From NCBI GenBank assembly GCA_010093685.1, contig MU006227.1, forward strand, positions 808,154-872,153: DNA of 64,000 bases, given 5' to 3'. The stretch is from Ophiobolus disseminans (taxonomy: Eukaryota > Ascomycota > Dothideomycetes > Pleosporales > Phaeosphaeriaceae). A model generated the notes under the pieces. It worked only from the letters and a program-made list of their open reading frames with translations. It was not told the DNA's origin and searched no databases. A program made the position numbers and the translations under genes. Shown here in pieces: positions 21,070 to 31,607 of the stretch; the first letter of the stretch is position 1; each line of letters opens with the position of its first letter.

Positions 21070-22740
21070 TCATCGCTTCATATGCTGTTCGGGGCGTCTT
21101 AGTCTTCTCGTTTTAGTGTATACGACGAGCCCGGGTATTCTCATGGGCGTAAGCTGAGCAACTGCGTAGTGTCTTTCATGCCATGGATGGACACGTAGTA
21201 CAATTACCGCATCTCGCGGATTCCAACAGATGTCGAAGATCGGGCCAAGGTCAAACAAATGTTCATTTCCATGCTTAATCTGACTTGCAAACCCGATGAC
21301 CGTGTGACGTGGTGTGTGTGAAGGACGAAGAATAAGCCCATTGCCCCATGTATCCAAGTACCAGTCACCTGGCATGGTACCAACTGGGGCGGAAGCAACC
21401 GGCTCGAAGAGATTGTTGAACAGCGTCACTGATGTGGCGTTGGCGGTGGATTCTGAACAGTGAAGTACCACGTTGGGCTTCCACTTGGAACACGCTGAGT
21501 ATATCTTTACCCCGGTATAGTTATCGCCCAGGAAAAGGCGGTCCTCCTCCGCGCACTCCGAAAGTACAAGAACTGCGGCCATTCTGCTCCGTTCCTCAAG
21601 GACAACCTTAACAACTTTGTGCTCATGCGATAGACCAAATACCGTCTTGACAATGTATGCCGAGTCTTCTAGTGAGGTTCCGTGTCGACGCGCTTTTTGT
21701 TCCGCAATAAGGACGCCCAAAACGTCCTTGACGTAATCTGGTGTGGGCCTGGAGTGAGCTGGCCAGTCTATAACTGCTAAAACACCATACAGTTTGTCAC
21801 GAGGATCGGTACACAGGAAGCGAGTGACGGCCCTCAAAGTTACTTCCTAGCTACGAGAACGTTGTACTTCTGCAGCCATGGCCAAGCATCCTAGCGGGGG
21901 ACGGGATACGTAACGCCGTAGTAGACTCTCATGGGGTCGACTGATTATGTTCGGCAGTCTTAGAACTGTGTGGCGCAAGCTGTGTACGGTGAGCTCGCGG
22001 TCTAAAAGTTGGCTCAGAGCGAACACCCGATCCGCGCGCAGTGCGTCCGGCCCACAACAGAAGATAACCTCATTTGCCATATACAACTCTTGCAGAATCC
22101 AGACACGCTTGAAATACGGTCGCTGAATGAAAGCTTCGAAACTTAGGTGGAGTCGGTGTCGGGTCGAAAACCAATCTGCAAACTTAGCACGAAGCGCAAG
22201 TATTCTATCAAAAACAACCACTTTCTATGGACACCAGTCATCGTCCTCAGGTACAGCACTGTCGTGAATTTCACGACAAATGCGGTCCAGAAGGCGTTTT
22301 TTCTTCCCGCACGTTGACACGAGTAACTCGCTGTCACTTTTGTGATATCCTACGCAAGCGAGGACTTGAGCTGCCCTCTTGTAAAGCTCGCCCATCAAAG
22401 CTACCTGGTGTCCTTTCTCCCGATCGTTGTTTTGGTCGATACAAATGGCATCCAGCCAGAGATATTGCTGACGGCCTTTAGTCTGATTGAAGGCTTGCTG
22501 GAGGGCATATTGGCTGTTTAGTCGTCCCACCATGCGCCTTTTAGTAACGGTCATGTCCAAGGTTGGGGTGGGATTGTCCCAGGTGTAGGAGATCGCAATA
22601 TATGATGGAGCGGTGTTAAGAGGCCATATTGACAGGTCGCAAACAATTTCCTGCCTGAAACTGCCTGCTATGATTTGCAGTAACCGTATGTGTGGCGTGG
22701 GCTCAGGTAGAGAGTCGTGTGTGAAGAGTGGAAGCGACAT
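21070..22740 (-). pseudogene. Second HET-domain protein, interrupted by two in-frame TAG codons
   Basis: One frame can be read from the ATG at 22740 to the stop at 21070 except for TAG at 22225-22227 and 21847-21849. The first part holds HIRLLQI, YIAISYTWDNP, LWLDAICIDQNNDREKGHQV and MGELYKRAAQVLACVG, the HET-domain core with its Gln intact. After the first TAG come RPYFKRVWILQELYMANEVIFCCG and after the second CTDPRDKLYGVLAVIDW, two further conserved segments of this family, so both stops fall inside the domain architecture. A 63-bp intron (gtatcc to gctag) could remove the second stop, but it would also delete the PPLGCLAMA segment that I expect to be conserved. No such intron fits the first stop. 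Most likely a recently inactivated incompatibility gene. Confidence 0.65.
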
Positions 22741-23518
22741 TATGCGTGCTTCCAGATGTACTAAATCAGGCTGGAACAGTGATAGTTGTAATCGTAGGGC
22801 AACTAGCCGAAGTTGCAGCGATTATGTGACAGAAAAAGCGCAACCGTCGATGGTCTGTACGACAAGAACGTTCAGAGTTGAGGAAAAGGGTGGAAGAGAG
22901 GATTGGTAAAGCATCGGAGGCTTCCATCGCCAGAACTTTATTGGCACTGTGGGGCTGAGCAGATACCTTTTACAGCCTTATGCCTTGCTACATGCAATGC
23001 AATACAACCATCCGAGTCATCAACTTCTCGTTTCTATGATTCAAAGGTGTGAAATAATTTCGACTTTGTAGGACGGCGCGCGAGTGCGCACCTGCTCGGA
23101 ACGTAGTGAAGCGATGAGTAAGGTTGGAGCATGATTCGCACGCGGGTCGCCTTCGCTTTAACATCGCGACGAGTATGCGTATTCACTAGAGCTGAGAAAT
23201 CGAAGTACTACTGAAGGTATGAACCTTGTTTATGAAGCGAGCAGAGTTGGGATGTTTGGACGTGGAAGGAGCAGCCCTCGCGGGTGAAGTAACGATGACG
23301 CCGAATCGCGACACCGACCTCGGAATGCACGCCAAAGGCTAAGTGTATATTACATCAGCAAGCCTAGATGTGAAGCATACCGCCATAATTCGGTACGTAT
23401 TACTTATCTCATTATCATTGTTCTAATCACATCACTGTCACTCAATTTTCACAAGCTCATTGGGAGAATAAAAGTCGTTCATGCATGATCTCTTCTTCAC
23501 AAGTAACTGCGTATAACC
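22741..23518. other. Intergenic, nothing recognised
   Basis: Between the start of the second HET gene and the stop of the polytopic membrane protein. No gene or repeat seen. Confidence 0.5.
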
Positions 23519-24658
23519 TCAGATAGAACAATGCCTTCGCAACCTCGATTCCTGAATACCCATTTCTTCTCTTCGAATCGCGTGCCACACCGCTGACAGC
23601 AGCACGATTCCCCCTCCCGTCAATGCCACGATCTGATCCAAGCCTCCTATCCTTATATTCGACTTGGGTATTAGCAGATTAGTGTACGTCTTTGGAAAAT
23701 CATTGGTACTGGAAGAAAAGATTCCGCCCACTGAGCAAACGAATGATAACGGCGCGAAGATTCCATGGAGGGCACAGATCGTAAGGTCAAGATCGCCATG
23801 ATAGTATAACTTGTGGTCCTGCAACTTCAGATCCAGTCTTTTCAGCGCTTTCTCGAGGTCGTGGTCGATACTCTTCGTAGGTACGATTCCGCTGTACTTT
23901 GGTGGCCTCGGTAGTCTTTTCACGTCCGTCGCAGTGTTTTTTCCATACCTGTCAGTGACTGCGCAGACTACACGGTGCAGCATTCCAACAAGTAGCAATA
24001 GTGCTAGATATGCCCAGACGCCGGCAACGAGGGGTGTGAAAAAGAACAGATACGGTCTGATTAAAGTTGCATCCTCCATCTTGATGCCCTTGGTCGTTGC
24101 CAATGCAAACAGCACATTCTCCGCTCCCCAGCTCCCCAGCCTCACCACCAACACAAACCTCAAACGCTTCCACTTCATGTTTGACGTCCACCACGGACCA
24201 CAGCACAGCGCCAGTACAAGCGCCGCCATAGAAAACGTCTCGCATATACAAAGCGGCGCCTCGATCGCAGACGTAAGCTGCAGTATCGCACCATCTTGAG
24301 TAGTAAATGCTTCGGCGAGAGAGACCGGTAGCCGCACGATTAGGAAGGCAACATGACCCGCCGCGACTACCGGTAGAAGCAGAGCCGCGAGCAAGTCGAC
24401 TGTGATGGTGTCCTTGCGCCGGGATGAGGGGTTGAACGTCCAGCTGATGAGTACAGAGACGAGCGCGAGAAGCCAGGCGCCGACTGTACCGGGGCCGTGG
24501 AGAGAATCGATGAGCTGATATCGCGATGGGTCTATGGTTTGATGATAAAGTGTGGATCAATTTGGTATGTGCATGCAACGATGTTGATGGGGGTCTCGAA
24601 CTAGGTCAGGTTTATTGGATGTTTGTCATGAAACTGTACCTCGAGTTTCAATCATCAT
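23519..24658 (-). CDS. Polytopic membrane protein of unknown function
   Basis: Two exons, 24658-24640 (19 bp) and 24531-23519, give 343 residues. The tiny first exon (MMIETR) is inferred because the long exon has no suitable ATG before its first helix, and the gtacag donor and catag acceptor restore the frame to read DPSRYQLIDSLHGPGTVGAW. Hydrophobic segments include GAWLLALVSVLISW, LLAALLLPVVAAGHVAFLIV, FSMAALVLALCC, PYLFFFTPLVAGVWAYLALLLLVGML and two near the C-terminus, so about six to eight helices. A hydrophilic loop (DVKRLPRPPKYSGIVPTKS) precedes the last ones. I do not recognise a named family; fungal homologues are probably annotated as hypothetical. Confidence 0.7.
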
Positions 24659-27270
24659 AAGGAATGCACACGACAACGCGCAGCAGGCAGCACTTCGAAG
24701 GGGTGCGACTGACAATGTTGGAGATTGAGTCCTCCGCACCGCCTCCTGGCTGAGCGGAGCCACGACTCTTCACACTGCGCCACAATTGTAGTCTTGAGAT
24801 ACTGGCTCTCGGTAAGTCGTGAAAGCTGGGAAACGACCAAGCCTGGCGGCTACATCAACGTATGTAAAAGTTGTTCCGAGTTCCAGAAAATCTCTGTAGA
24901 TAGATAGGGTAATGTATCTTTGTTTCCAGCTTTCGCGACTTACTAAGAGACTGAGTCTCCAACAAAACATGAAACTCGAAAACGCTTCTCAAATTTGCGG
25001 GCAGTGTGCCTGCTCGAATAGGTGACACTTGTTCGCTCATAAGCAACAACAGGAGATACGGAGATGCTCGAACTTGACCCTCAAAAAGAGCAAACAGTTA
25101 TGCAAAAGGAGGCAGAGTTGCACTCATAAGATACCCTCCAAGAATATTTCGGAAGTAACCATCCGCTCACCTTCCCGTTCCAGCCACGACAAGGATCGCA
25201 GCGCCACTGCCAGCATGGGATCCCTTTGCCCATTCGGGAGCGATGTGCTAAAAGGCGAGGCTTTCGAATCACCACCTGTCGCTCATTGCTCGAAACAAGA
25301 GAATATTTGCCACTTCGGCCTCCAGATTCAGCCCTACGAGACTGCTGATCAATCTCGTCTATTTGCTAATTGCGTGTGAGTCTCGGGACCTCGCCGTGGA
25401 GGGCTCGCTACACCACATTGCTTTTTCTCGGGAGTGAAGAGATTTCCTGGGAGCTGAGCCGCAAACGTGCTGCAGGGTGCGACGAATGCAGGCTCAGTTG
25501 TCATGCAGAAGGAAAAGACGGCCGAAGAAGCAAAAGCAAAGCAATGATGTGAGGATAGTCAGGAGTGAACTTGCGTGGATTGTAAAAAGACTCGTAATGG
25601 TACAGGGATCCTTTTACAAATCCTGCTCCGCGGTGGGCAGCGCACACTTTGTGGACCTCGCCGACATGCGACAGGCGAATGTGCGGCAGGATAATTGTGC
25701 TGACTGTTCGCCATACAAGCAGAGAACTGTACGGGGACCCGTGACCAGCTGCAGGGCCCATTGGGTGGGCAAGACATCTAGAAATGCTCCGGCCACTAAG
25801 GTGAGGAAGCGTGGTGTGGCAGCACAGTGCGGAGTGCAGAATGACATGCAGCGTAAAGTGGAGTGCATGTGCGTGCAGAAACGTAAGAAATTACACGAGC
25901 AACACGCTGTGTTCAGTGTGAGTGGTGATGTTCGCGATTCGCCGCTGTCCGTGATATGTGGTCGTGAGCGTTGAATCTTCTATTGTGGGCCTTGCAGGGG
26001 ACCCAGGATCCGAGCTCCCCTTTGCAGTAGAGCGATTTTTGCTGAAATCGACTAGACAGTGCGTGGGTGACGAGAGTTGTACGAAGAGAAAGGCAATGAA
26101 GCGTAACTCCGCATGTGGTTGATCGTCCACATGCTGCGTGAGCGGGTGCTGAATCGGTCAGGGTGCTCGGATCATCGGCTCCACCTCCAAGCCGTCGTGG
26201 ATCAAAAATGGGCCAGTCGCAACCGTCGTTCATGATGTTACCATGAACAAACCTGCAGCGCGAGAATAAGCAACAGTGACATGCCAGAAGATGGAGGCGG
26301 TGAGGTGAAACGTGGGCCTGGGCGACGACACCTTCAGGAATGTGGTCGTGGTCCTGGAGGCGAAGTTTGCAGGCGCAGTGTTGATCACGACTTTACGCAA
26401 GCGACTTCTTGGGAAGGCAGGCACGCGCAGGGCTTGGGCAGGAACGAAGGAACCCCTGGCCCCCAAGCCTCACTCGCCGCGTGTTTGGAGATGTTCTCCG
26501 ACTCGGGCGCTCTTCTCCTCCTTTCTGCTACAGCTCAATGCACCTGTTGCATCGCCATCGCCGCCTTCGTCATGTCGGATCCTGCAGCCTCACAAATCCC
26601 CCATGAGCAGGTCAGAGTTTTCCGTCTCACCGTTTGAGATGCAGCACAGGCGTGTCTCGATGCCGTGACTTGACGGCTTTTCGCACGTTGCCCAATGGCA
26701 TTGGCTCTAATGGCTTCCAGGCTAACCACGCACTGTGCGCCTGGCGGAACAAGAGTCTGGGGCTGCATGGGTCCTTCTCCGCGTTCCCAAAGCGACGGGT
26801 CATCTGTGCCCTGTATCTGGCGATATTATTAGGCCCCTCTTGGTCCAATTTCTCCGTCCTCGACAGCTTACCCCCTCAACGCCCTGCAGCAATTCACTGC
26901 ACACGACATTGCCTTCCGACATCGCGAGAACAACATCCTGGGTGCGACACACACTTTCCAGCCGTCTTCGGACTGTCGGGCTGCAACATGGTCTCGTGAT
27001 GCGCCGTGGACTTTGACATTGGATGTTTTTCACACACACTAAGGCCCGACGATCTACTGGTACCATATTGGATCCACTCCGGTCGAGAGCTCTCGCGCCA
27101 TACCCGCCGCCCAGCATCATCTCAACAGTACAGACTTGCTTCGCCATTGCAACAACCACCTAGCAGTGAATCATCGACCGATCTTGGATTCCAATCGCTG
27201 CGAGTATGCCGGATTGTCTTTTCAGCTCCTTGTCTCTTTACATGCAGCACATGAAGCTGGGCAACGGAGG
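24659..27270. other. Gene-free stretch, 2.6 kb, with an inverted-repeat element
   Basis: Holds the imperfect inverted repeat at 24796-24960. Several frames of 80-165 codons (for example 25477-25974 plus, rich in basic residues and cysteines) are seen, but none shows a domain or splice structure I can support. The end of the stretch is the leader of the 27271 gene. Confidence 0.5.
24796..24960. mobile_element. Degenerate inverted-repeat element, about 165-180 bp
   Basis: Bases 24812-24834 (gtaagtcgtgaaagctggga region) and the reverse complement of 24921-24943 match over about 22 bases with one substitution and one indel. Weaker pairing continues outward (gagatactggctctc versus gagactcagtctctt). 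The layout resembles a decayed MITE or fold-back element. It is not the same family as the element at 2463. No target duplication is clear. Confidence 0.5.
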
Positions 27271-28827
27271 ATGATGCGAGCCGGTGACGAGCGCACATCA
27301 GAATCAACATCGACATACTTTGATTTTACCCTCGCAGCGGACCGAACGGTACGACCCACGTTTGCTTTCGAAACATCATCCTTGCCCGAGATGCGTCTTA
27401 CATTCCCGCCCCGGCCCCCTCCACGGCCGAAAAAGCGCAGTCGGGCCACGGCGGACATCGACGGCGAGCACTCTTGCACGCAGAAGAAGAAGCGCAGGCT
27501 CAGGCTCTTTCTCATCACGTCACGGCTAAGCCCTCAGTTCTCCCATCCAGCCACCAACATTGTCGACAGGGGCAGTTCTAAGATTGCGGTATGGGCCAAG
27601 CAGAAGTCACTTGGCCGGAATCTGCTACGGAAGGCTGCCATTTTGAATCGCATCCGACGCCGAGCAATCTATGCGAAAGAGGTGGTCGCTGGGCACGGTC
27701 GTTCACTCGTCGAGCAGGAGAGAGAGCAGGAAGAGCTCAAGTTAGCCAAGCTGGAGTTCAACCATGGCAGTGTCGACACATACACAAGACCCGTAACATG
27801 TCAAACCCCATCGGTACCTCCCGCCGTGGCTGTCAGATCAGGAGGGAGGTTTGTAGTGTCTGGTTCACCAACGGGATCACCAACATCATCAAGGAGCCCA
27901 TCGCCTACTCCACCGTCACCACCTCCAAAAAGGGGCCGAGAAGAGGAGACCCCAAGCTATTGCTCGCCCAACGATGCCTACGCAGATATACTGCCACGTG
28001 CTCAGCTACCTCGGAGAGAGTACATTCCTTTACCCCCTTCACCACTTGGTCTTTCGAATTACGATGCTTTTGATGCGGACGAAGACATGCCCGATCCGTA
28101 CTCACATCTTGACGACGACGACGACGATGATGGACACTGCACGAACTTGTTCGACGACGATGAAGATGATGCAGACATCGTTCCCTTCTCGCCGTCAGCG
28201 GTCACTTCGGCTTCCTCGTCAACTATACAGACCCAAGCTAGCCAGGTACTGAAGACACCACCGCAGAAGATATATTCTGACTTTAGTACTCTGGACCATG
28301 GCGAGCCTGTGTTTGGAGACTATGACCAAGTCGACGACGGTGCTGAGACCGTATGGCCTAGTACGACCATGCAAGAGGCCACTTCAGCTCCCACACATTC
28401 GACCTCACCAGATTTCAGCACGCTATTTACGACAGCACCACCAAAGCGCTCAGATTCCTTCGCAACGTCACCAAACTTCCGACCCACAAGACCGACGGCT
28501 TCTAGATCTCCAAACTTTCCTCCCGTATCACACACAGTGCCCCCAAACTTCGTACCGACTTCACATCCCTCGCCAAACTATACTTCCATAGCGCACACCT
28601 CCGCTCCATCGATGGCACTATCTCCGAATTTCTCTCCATCCACCGCACCCACAGCATCCATACCTCACACCTTTCTCTCTCCACACCACCACAACGCATT
28701 CGCACAGCGCCGCATGTCAGTGCCGACGAAACAACGCAGTGAGGACGAGCGCACGCGCCGGAATAGCGATATCGATCAGGAGCGCAAGAGGCAGCGAGAC
28801 CTGATGTTTGCGCGCTTCAGGTCGTGA
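27271..28827 (+). CDS. Conserved fungal disordered protein with SPNF repeats
   Basis: One open frame, 518 residues from the ATG at 27271; a start at the Met of 27391 is also possible, and upstream codons are open but lack an ATG. The N-terminal third has a basic proline-rich start (PPRPPPRPKKRSR) and the most ordered-looking part: RLFLITSRLSPQFSHPATN, IVDRGSSKIAVWAKQKSLG and RNLLRKAAILNRIRR. I believe this is a block shared by uncharacterised fungal proteins, but I cannot name a function. The rest is disordered: SPTPPSPPPKR, an acidic run (HLDDDDDDDG), and a series of SPDF/SPNF/PPNF/SPNY motifs between residues about 380 and 490. The C-terminal end is a charged helix (DEDERTRR-like, then QERKRQRDLMFARF). 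Probably nuclear. Confidence 0.7.
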   Translation: MMRAGDERTSESTSTYFDFTLAADRTVRPTFAFETSSLPEMRLTFPPRPPPRPKKRSRATADIDGEHSCTQKKKRRLRLFLITSRLSPQFSHPATNIVDRGSSKIAVWAKQKSLGRNLLRKAAILNRIRRRAIYAKEVVAGHGRSLVEQEREQEELKLAKLEFNHGSVDTYTRPVTCQTPSVPPAVAVRSGGRFVVSGSPTGSPTSSRSPSPTPPSPPPKRGREEETPSYCSPNDAYADILPRAQLPRREYIPLPPSPLGLSNYDAFDADEDMPDPYSHLDDDDDDDGHCTNLFDDDEDDADIVPFSPSAVTSASSSTIQTQASQVLKTPPQKIYSDFSTLDHGEPVFGDYDQVDDGAETVWPSTTMQEATSAPTHSTSPDFSTLFTTAPPKRSDSFATSPNFRPTRPTASRSPNFPPVSHTVPPNFVPTSHPSPNYTSIAHTSAPSMALSPNFSPSTAPTASIPHTFLSPHHHNAFAQRRMSVPTKQRSEDERTRRNSDIDQERKRQRDLMFARFRS

Positions 28828-29568
28828 TATTCATATTCGTGGGAACGAATTCTATCCATAACTTCCCAGGGTCATCTTGTCTTGAAAGAAATATAGCGTG
28901 GGACGGTATTTGCATGAATTTCGCATCACTGGCGGTATCTATCTTATTTCAAAAAGGAATGGGAAAGGATGACAAAAGGCTGGGATTATTGAAACGAAAA
29001 TTAGCACGGCGCTGTCCTGGATTGCAAATTTATGGTCGGCGTATCACCTGATCAAAGCATGGGCGGCTGGGTAGTACTTGGACATCGTCGTATGGATAGC
29101 GCTGGTGTCCATCCATCGAAATGAGGGACACATATTTCACTTGGTCTAAAATGGTCATTTGCACTTGTACAAAATCCGTATGGAGGCGTGGGCATAGGAG
29201 CGGCGCATCCGGTTCAACATTTCACGGACCTTTTTCTTGGAAGGAGGAGAAGTAGCATCGATGTAATCCAATCAATCAAATGAATGATTTAAATACACCA
29301 ATAACGTACGCATTCGCGGATGACCAACACGTCCACTGAAAAAAAGTGAATACTCACATCAAGGTGCCAGTGATGAGCTTTATACGTTGCTGTCTTCCCC
29401 CCAGCACCCATTTCACATCAGCCCACAGCCCCGGAACCGAATGACCCCACAGGAAAAGCGTCCTGCATCGACTATCCGCGGCCCGCAGCCAGCATCGCGC
29501 AGTAGGCGCTGCTCTCGTGACCCTATAATACAGCACATATCGGCCCGACAAATAGGCTTGTGGCGATA
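28828..29568. other. Intergenic between convergent genes
   Basis: 3' flanks of the 27271 gene and the OHCU decarboxylase. Nothing recognised. Confidence 0.5.
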
Positions 29569-30245
29569 TCATGAGTGCTGTTTAGCCGCGCGGTCAGCGG
29601 CTATATCGCACATGGCCTGTGAGGTGGGTTAGTGCACGTACAAGAGATATATATTTATATACGGGTAGGGGGAGAGTGATGGGGGAGATGGCTTACTTGT
29701 ATAGCTTCTTTCCTCTCAGCAACAATATCTCCGCGATCGATGCGCGAGCGCATGTTTTCCATTACTATGGGGCGAGGGCGGCCGTTTACGAAGACGCTTT
29801 GGATTTAGTTAGCATAGCATTCCCCTTCATTGCCCCCAAAAGAAGGGTGGTGTGAATGGAATAGTCAGACGTACACATATCTCAACCCCGGAAACACCTC
29901 CTCATACTCCGCATTCAACTCCTCTAATTTCTTGCCCTCCTCCTCACTCCCCTTCAGCTGCGCCTGCTCCTTACGGCTCTGTTCGCTGTCGACTTTCTTC
30001 TCACCCAGGCGGGGGTGCGAGCATAGGATTTCAGAGAGCGTCTTCACATCTTCGTCGGCGAGGGCGACGAGTTGCGCGTTTACGGCGGTGATGAGCACGT
30101 CGTAGCTGGGGAAGGTGGTGGAGCGCAGGATGGGCAGGGTTAGAGCGTGTAGCGGGGGTGAGGGCTCAAAGAGCAGGTCGAGGACGGATGTTAGGGTTGA
30201 GTCGGAGGAGTGGGGTAGGGATGAGATGGGGGGGAGTGATGTCAT
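29569..30245 (-). CDS. URAD: OHCU decarboxylase (2-oxo-4-hydroxy-4-carboxy-5-ureidoimidazoline decarboxylase)
   Basis: Three exons, 30245-29875, 29796-29697 and 29616-29569, give 172 residues, the normal family length. Introns are 78 and 80 bp with gtacgt and gtaagc donors. Diagnostic segments are LFEPSPPLHALTLPIL, ALADEDVKTLSEILCSHPRLG with the catalytic His77 in HPRLG, LNAEYEEVFPGLRYV, VFVNGRPRPIVMENMRSRI and RKEAIQAMCDIAADR. I set the start at MTSLPPIS because the longer frame upstream looks like leader. The enzyme is the third step of urate breakdown: it decarboxylates OHCU to S-allantoin, normally in the peroxisome or cytosol. No other purine gene is next to it. Confidence 0.92.
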
Positions 30246-31607
30246 AGTTGGGGTATGTCGCGGTCTCTTGTGTTGAATGTTTGTTGTGATTGCGAGAGCG
30301 CGTAGTTGTTCCAAGTTCTACACGTATGTGTAAGGGTGATACTTCTTCGATTCGAGTGTTGAGAGCCCGGCGAATGTGGTGTATGTGCAAAGGTGGAGTA
30401 GTTAAAGTCGGTTTTGTTGGTTGACAGCAAGTGTAACCGGGCGCTACCGACCGGCGATGCATGGTCTGGAACTTATGAACTGGTCCGACGTATGCGAGTG
30501 GTTCTTTGGTTCAGCGGATGTACGTGAGCGGGTCTGTATGCACGCTGCAAGGGGGAGGAGACGTTCTCTGGGATGGTATCGATAGCGGCGGGGCTATCTC
30601 GAGCAGCAGCAGACGGCCAACTTCGTAGCGAATGTTTCAGAATTGGTGAACGTGTAGCTAGTGAGAAGTTTGACGAAGTAGTACCAGTACACTCGAGAGG
30701 TGACGTCTTGTTCAGGTTCAATTCTTCTATGAGACCGATTGGGCTCTGATCATCGGTGCGTGTGAGAGTTGGTCATTGCCAGGATCAAACCATGGATCGT
30801 CAGTATTGAATCGCGCTCCAAATCTCATGTGGTGCTCGCAATCGTGAAGAATCGAAGACGTCGGGAGACGGTAGTACAAGCCAGGATTCCCAGCTGCGCA
30901 ACCCCGGATAGCCGTTGAACGAACATGAGGCTGAATTACCTGGGTAGACTTTATTGAACGTGTTCAATCTACTACATCACCCTCGCCAGTGCAGAGTGAA
31001 CGATTCCAGTTTGTATTGCATGCGATAAGTCATGGTGTGCAGGCATGTGGCTGATGTGCTCCTTCGCGCTGTGACTTGCCCTGCCTCACGTTGGCCGCGT
31101 GGGCGTGCGTCGTTCCTGCGTCGATGGGCGGGGCACTTCTGCTGTCTTTGCCGGCTCCCCAACAGTGGAACGGTAGGCTAGACAAGCGCACAGTAGTCTC
31201 TGCCCCTTTTGGGATTCATCGAAGAGGTTGTCTTTGGAGATGCGCTGCAGACACGCACGGAGACATTCCTAGAGCGACCCACGGACCACATTCATCTTCA
31301 CCTCCCCCCTGTCGCTCGCTTCGTGAGGTGAAACACTTGAAGCTTGCCGTCCATCGCCTTCACCAGGCCATCCGACTCTCGCCGTGTGAGCCGGGCGCAT
31401 TGCAAAAGCTGCTGTCTTGACGGTCGCATCTGCTGCGCATCCCCAGGCACAGCCAATGGCCCGCATCGTCTGCGTTTGACAAGTGCGCAAACGGGTCCCT
31501 GAGTCTCCCCTGGTCCACGCTGGCCTCCCTGGAACTCCTCACCACCACCAACGACAGTCGAGGCTGCGCTCTTTCGTCTGTTCGTGAATGACGCCAAACA
31601 CCTCACA
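30246..31607. other. Divergent promoter region, 1.36 kb
   Basis: Lies between the starts of the OHCU decarboxylase and the large ADF-H/PH protein. The part before 31608 is pyrimidine-rich, as is common in fungal leaders. No gene is supported. Confidence 0.5.

Noticed and set aside
21847..21909. A 63-bp intron that would rescue the second HET stop
   Set aside because: Donor gtatcc and acceptor gctag are possible, but it would remove a segment that appears conserved, and the first TAG would still stop translation.
25477..25974. 165-codon plus-strand frame rich in Lys, Arg and Cys
   Set aside because: Cysteine spacing does not fit a known zinc finger, and no splice partner or homologue pattern is visible.
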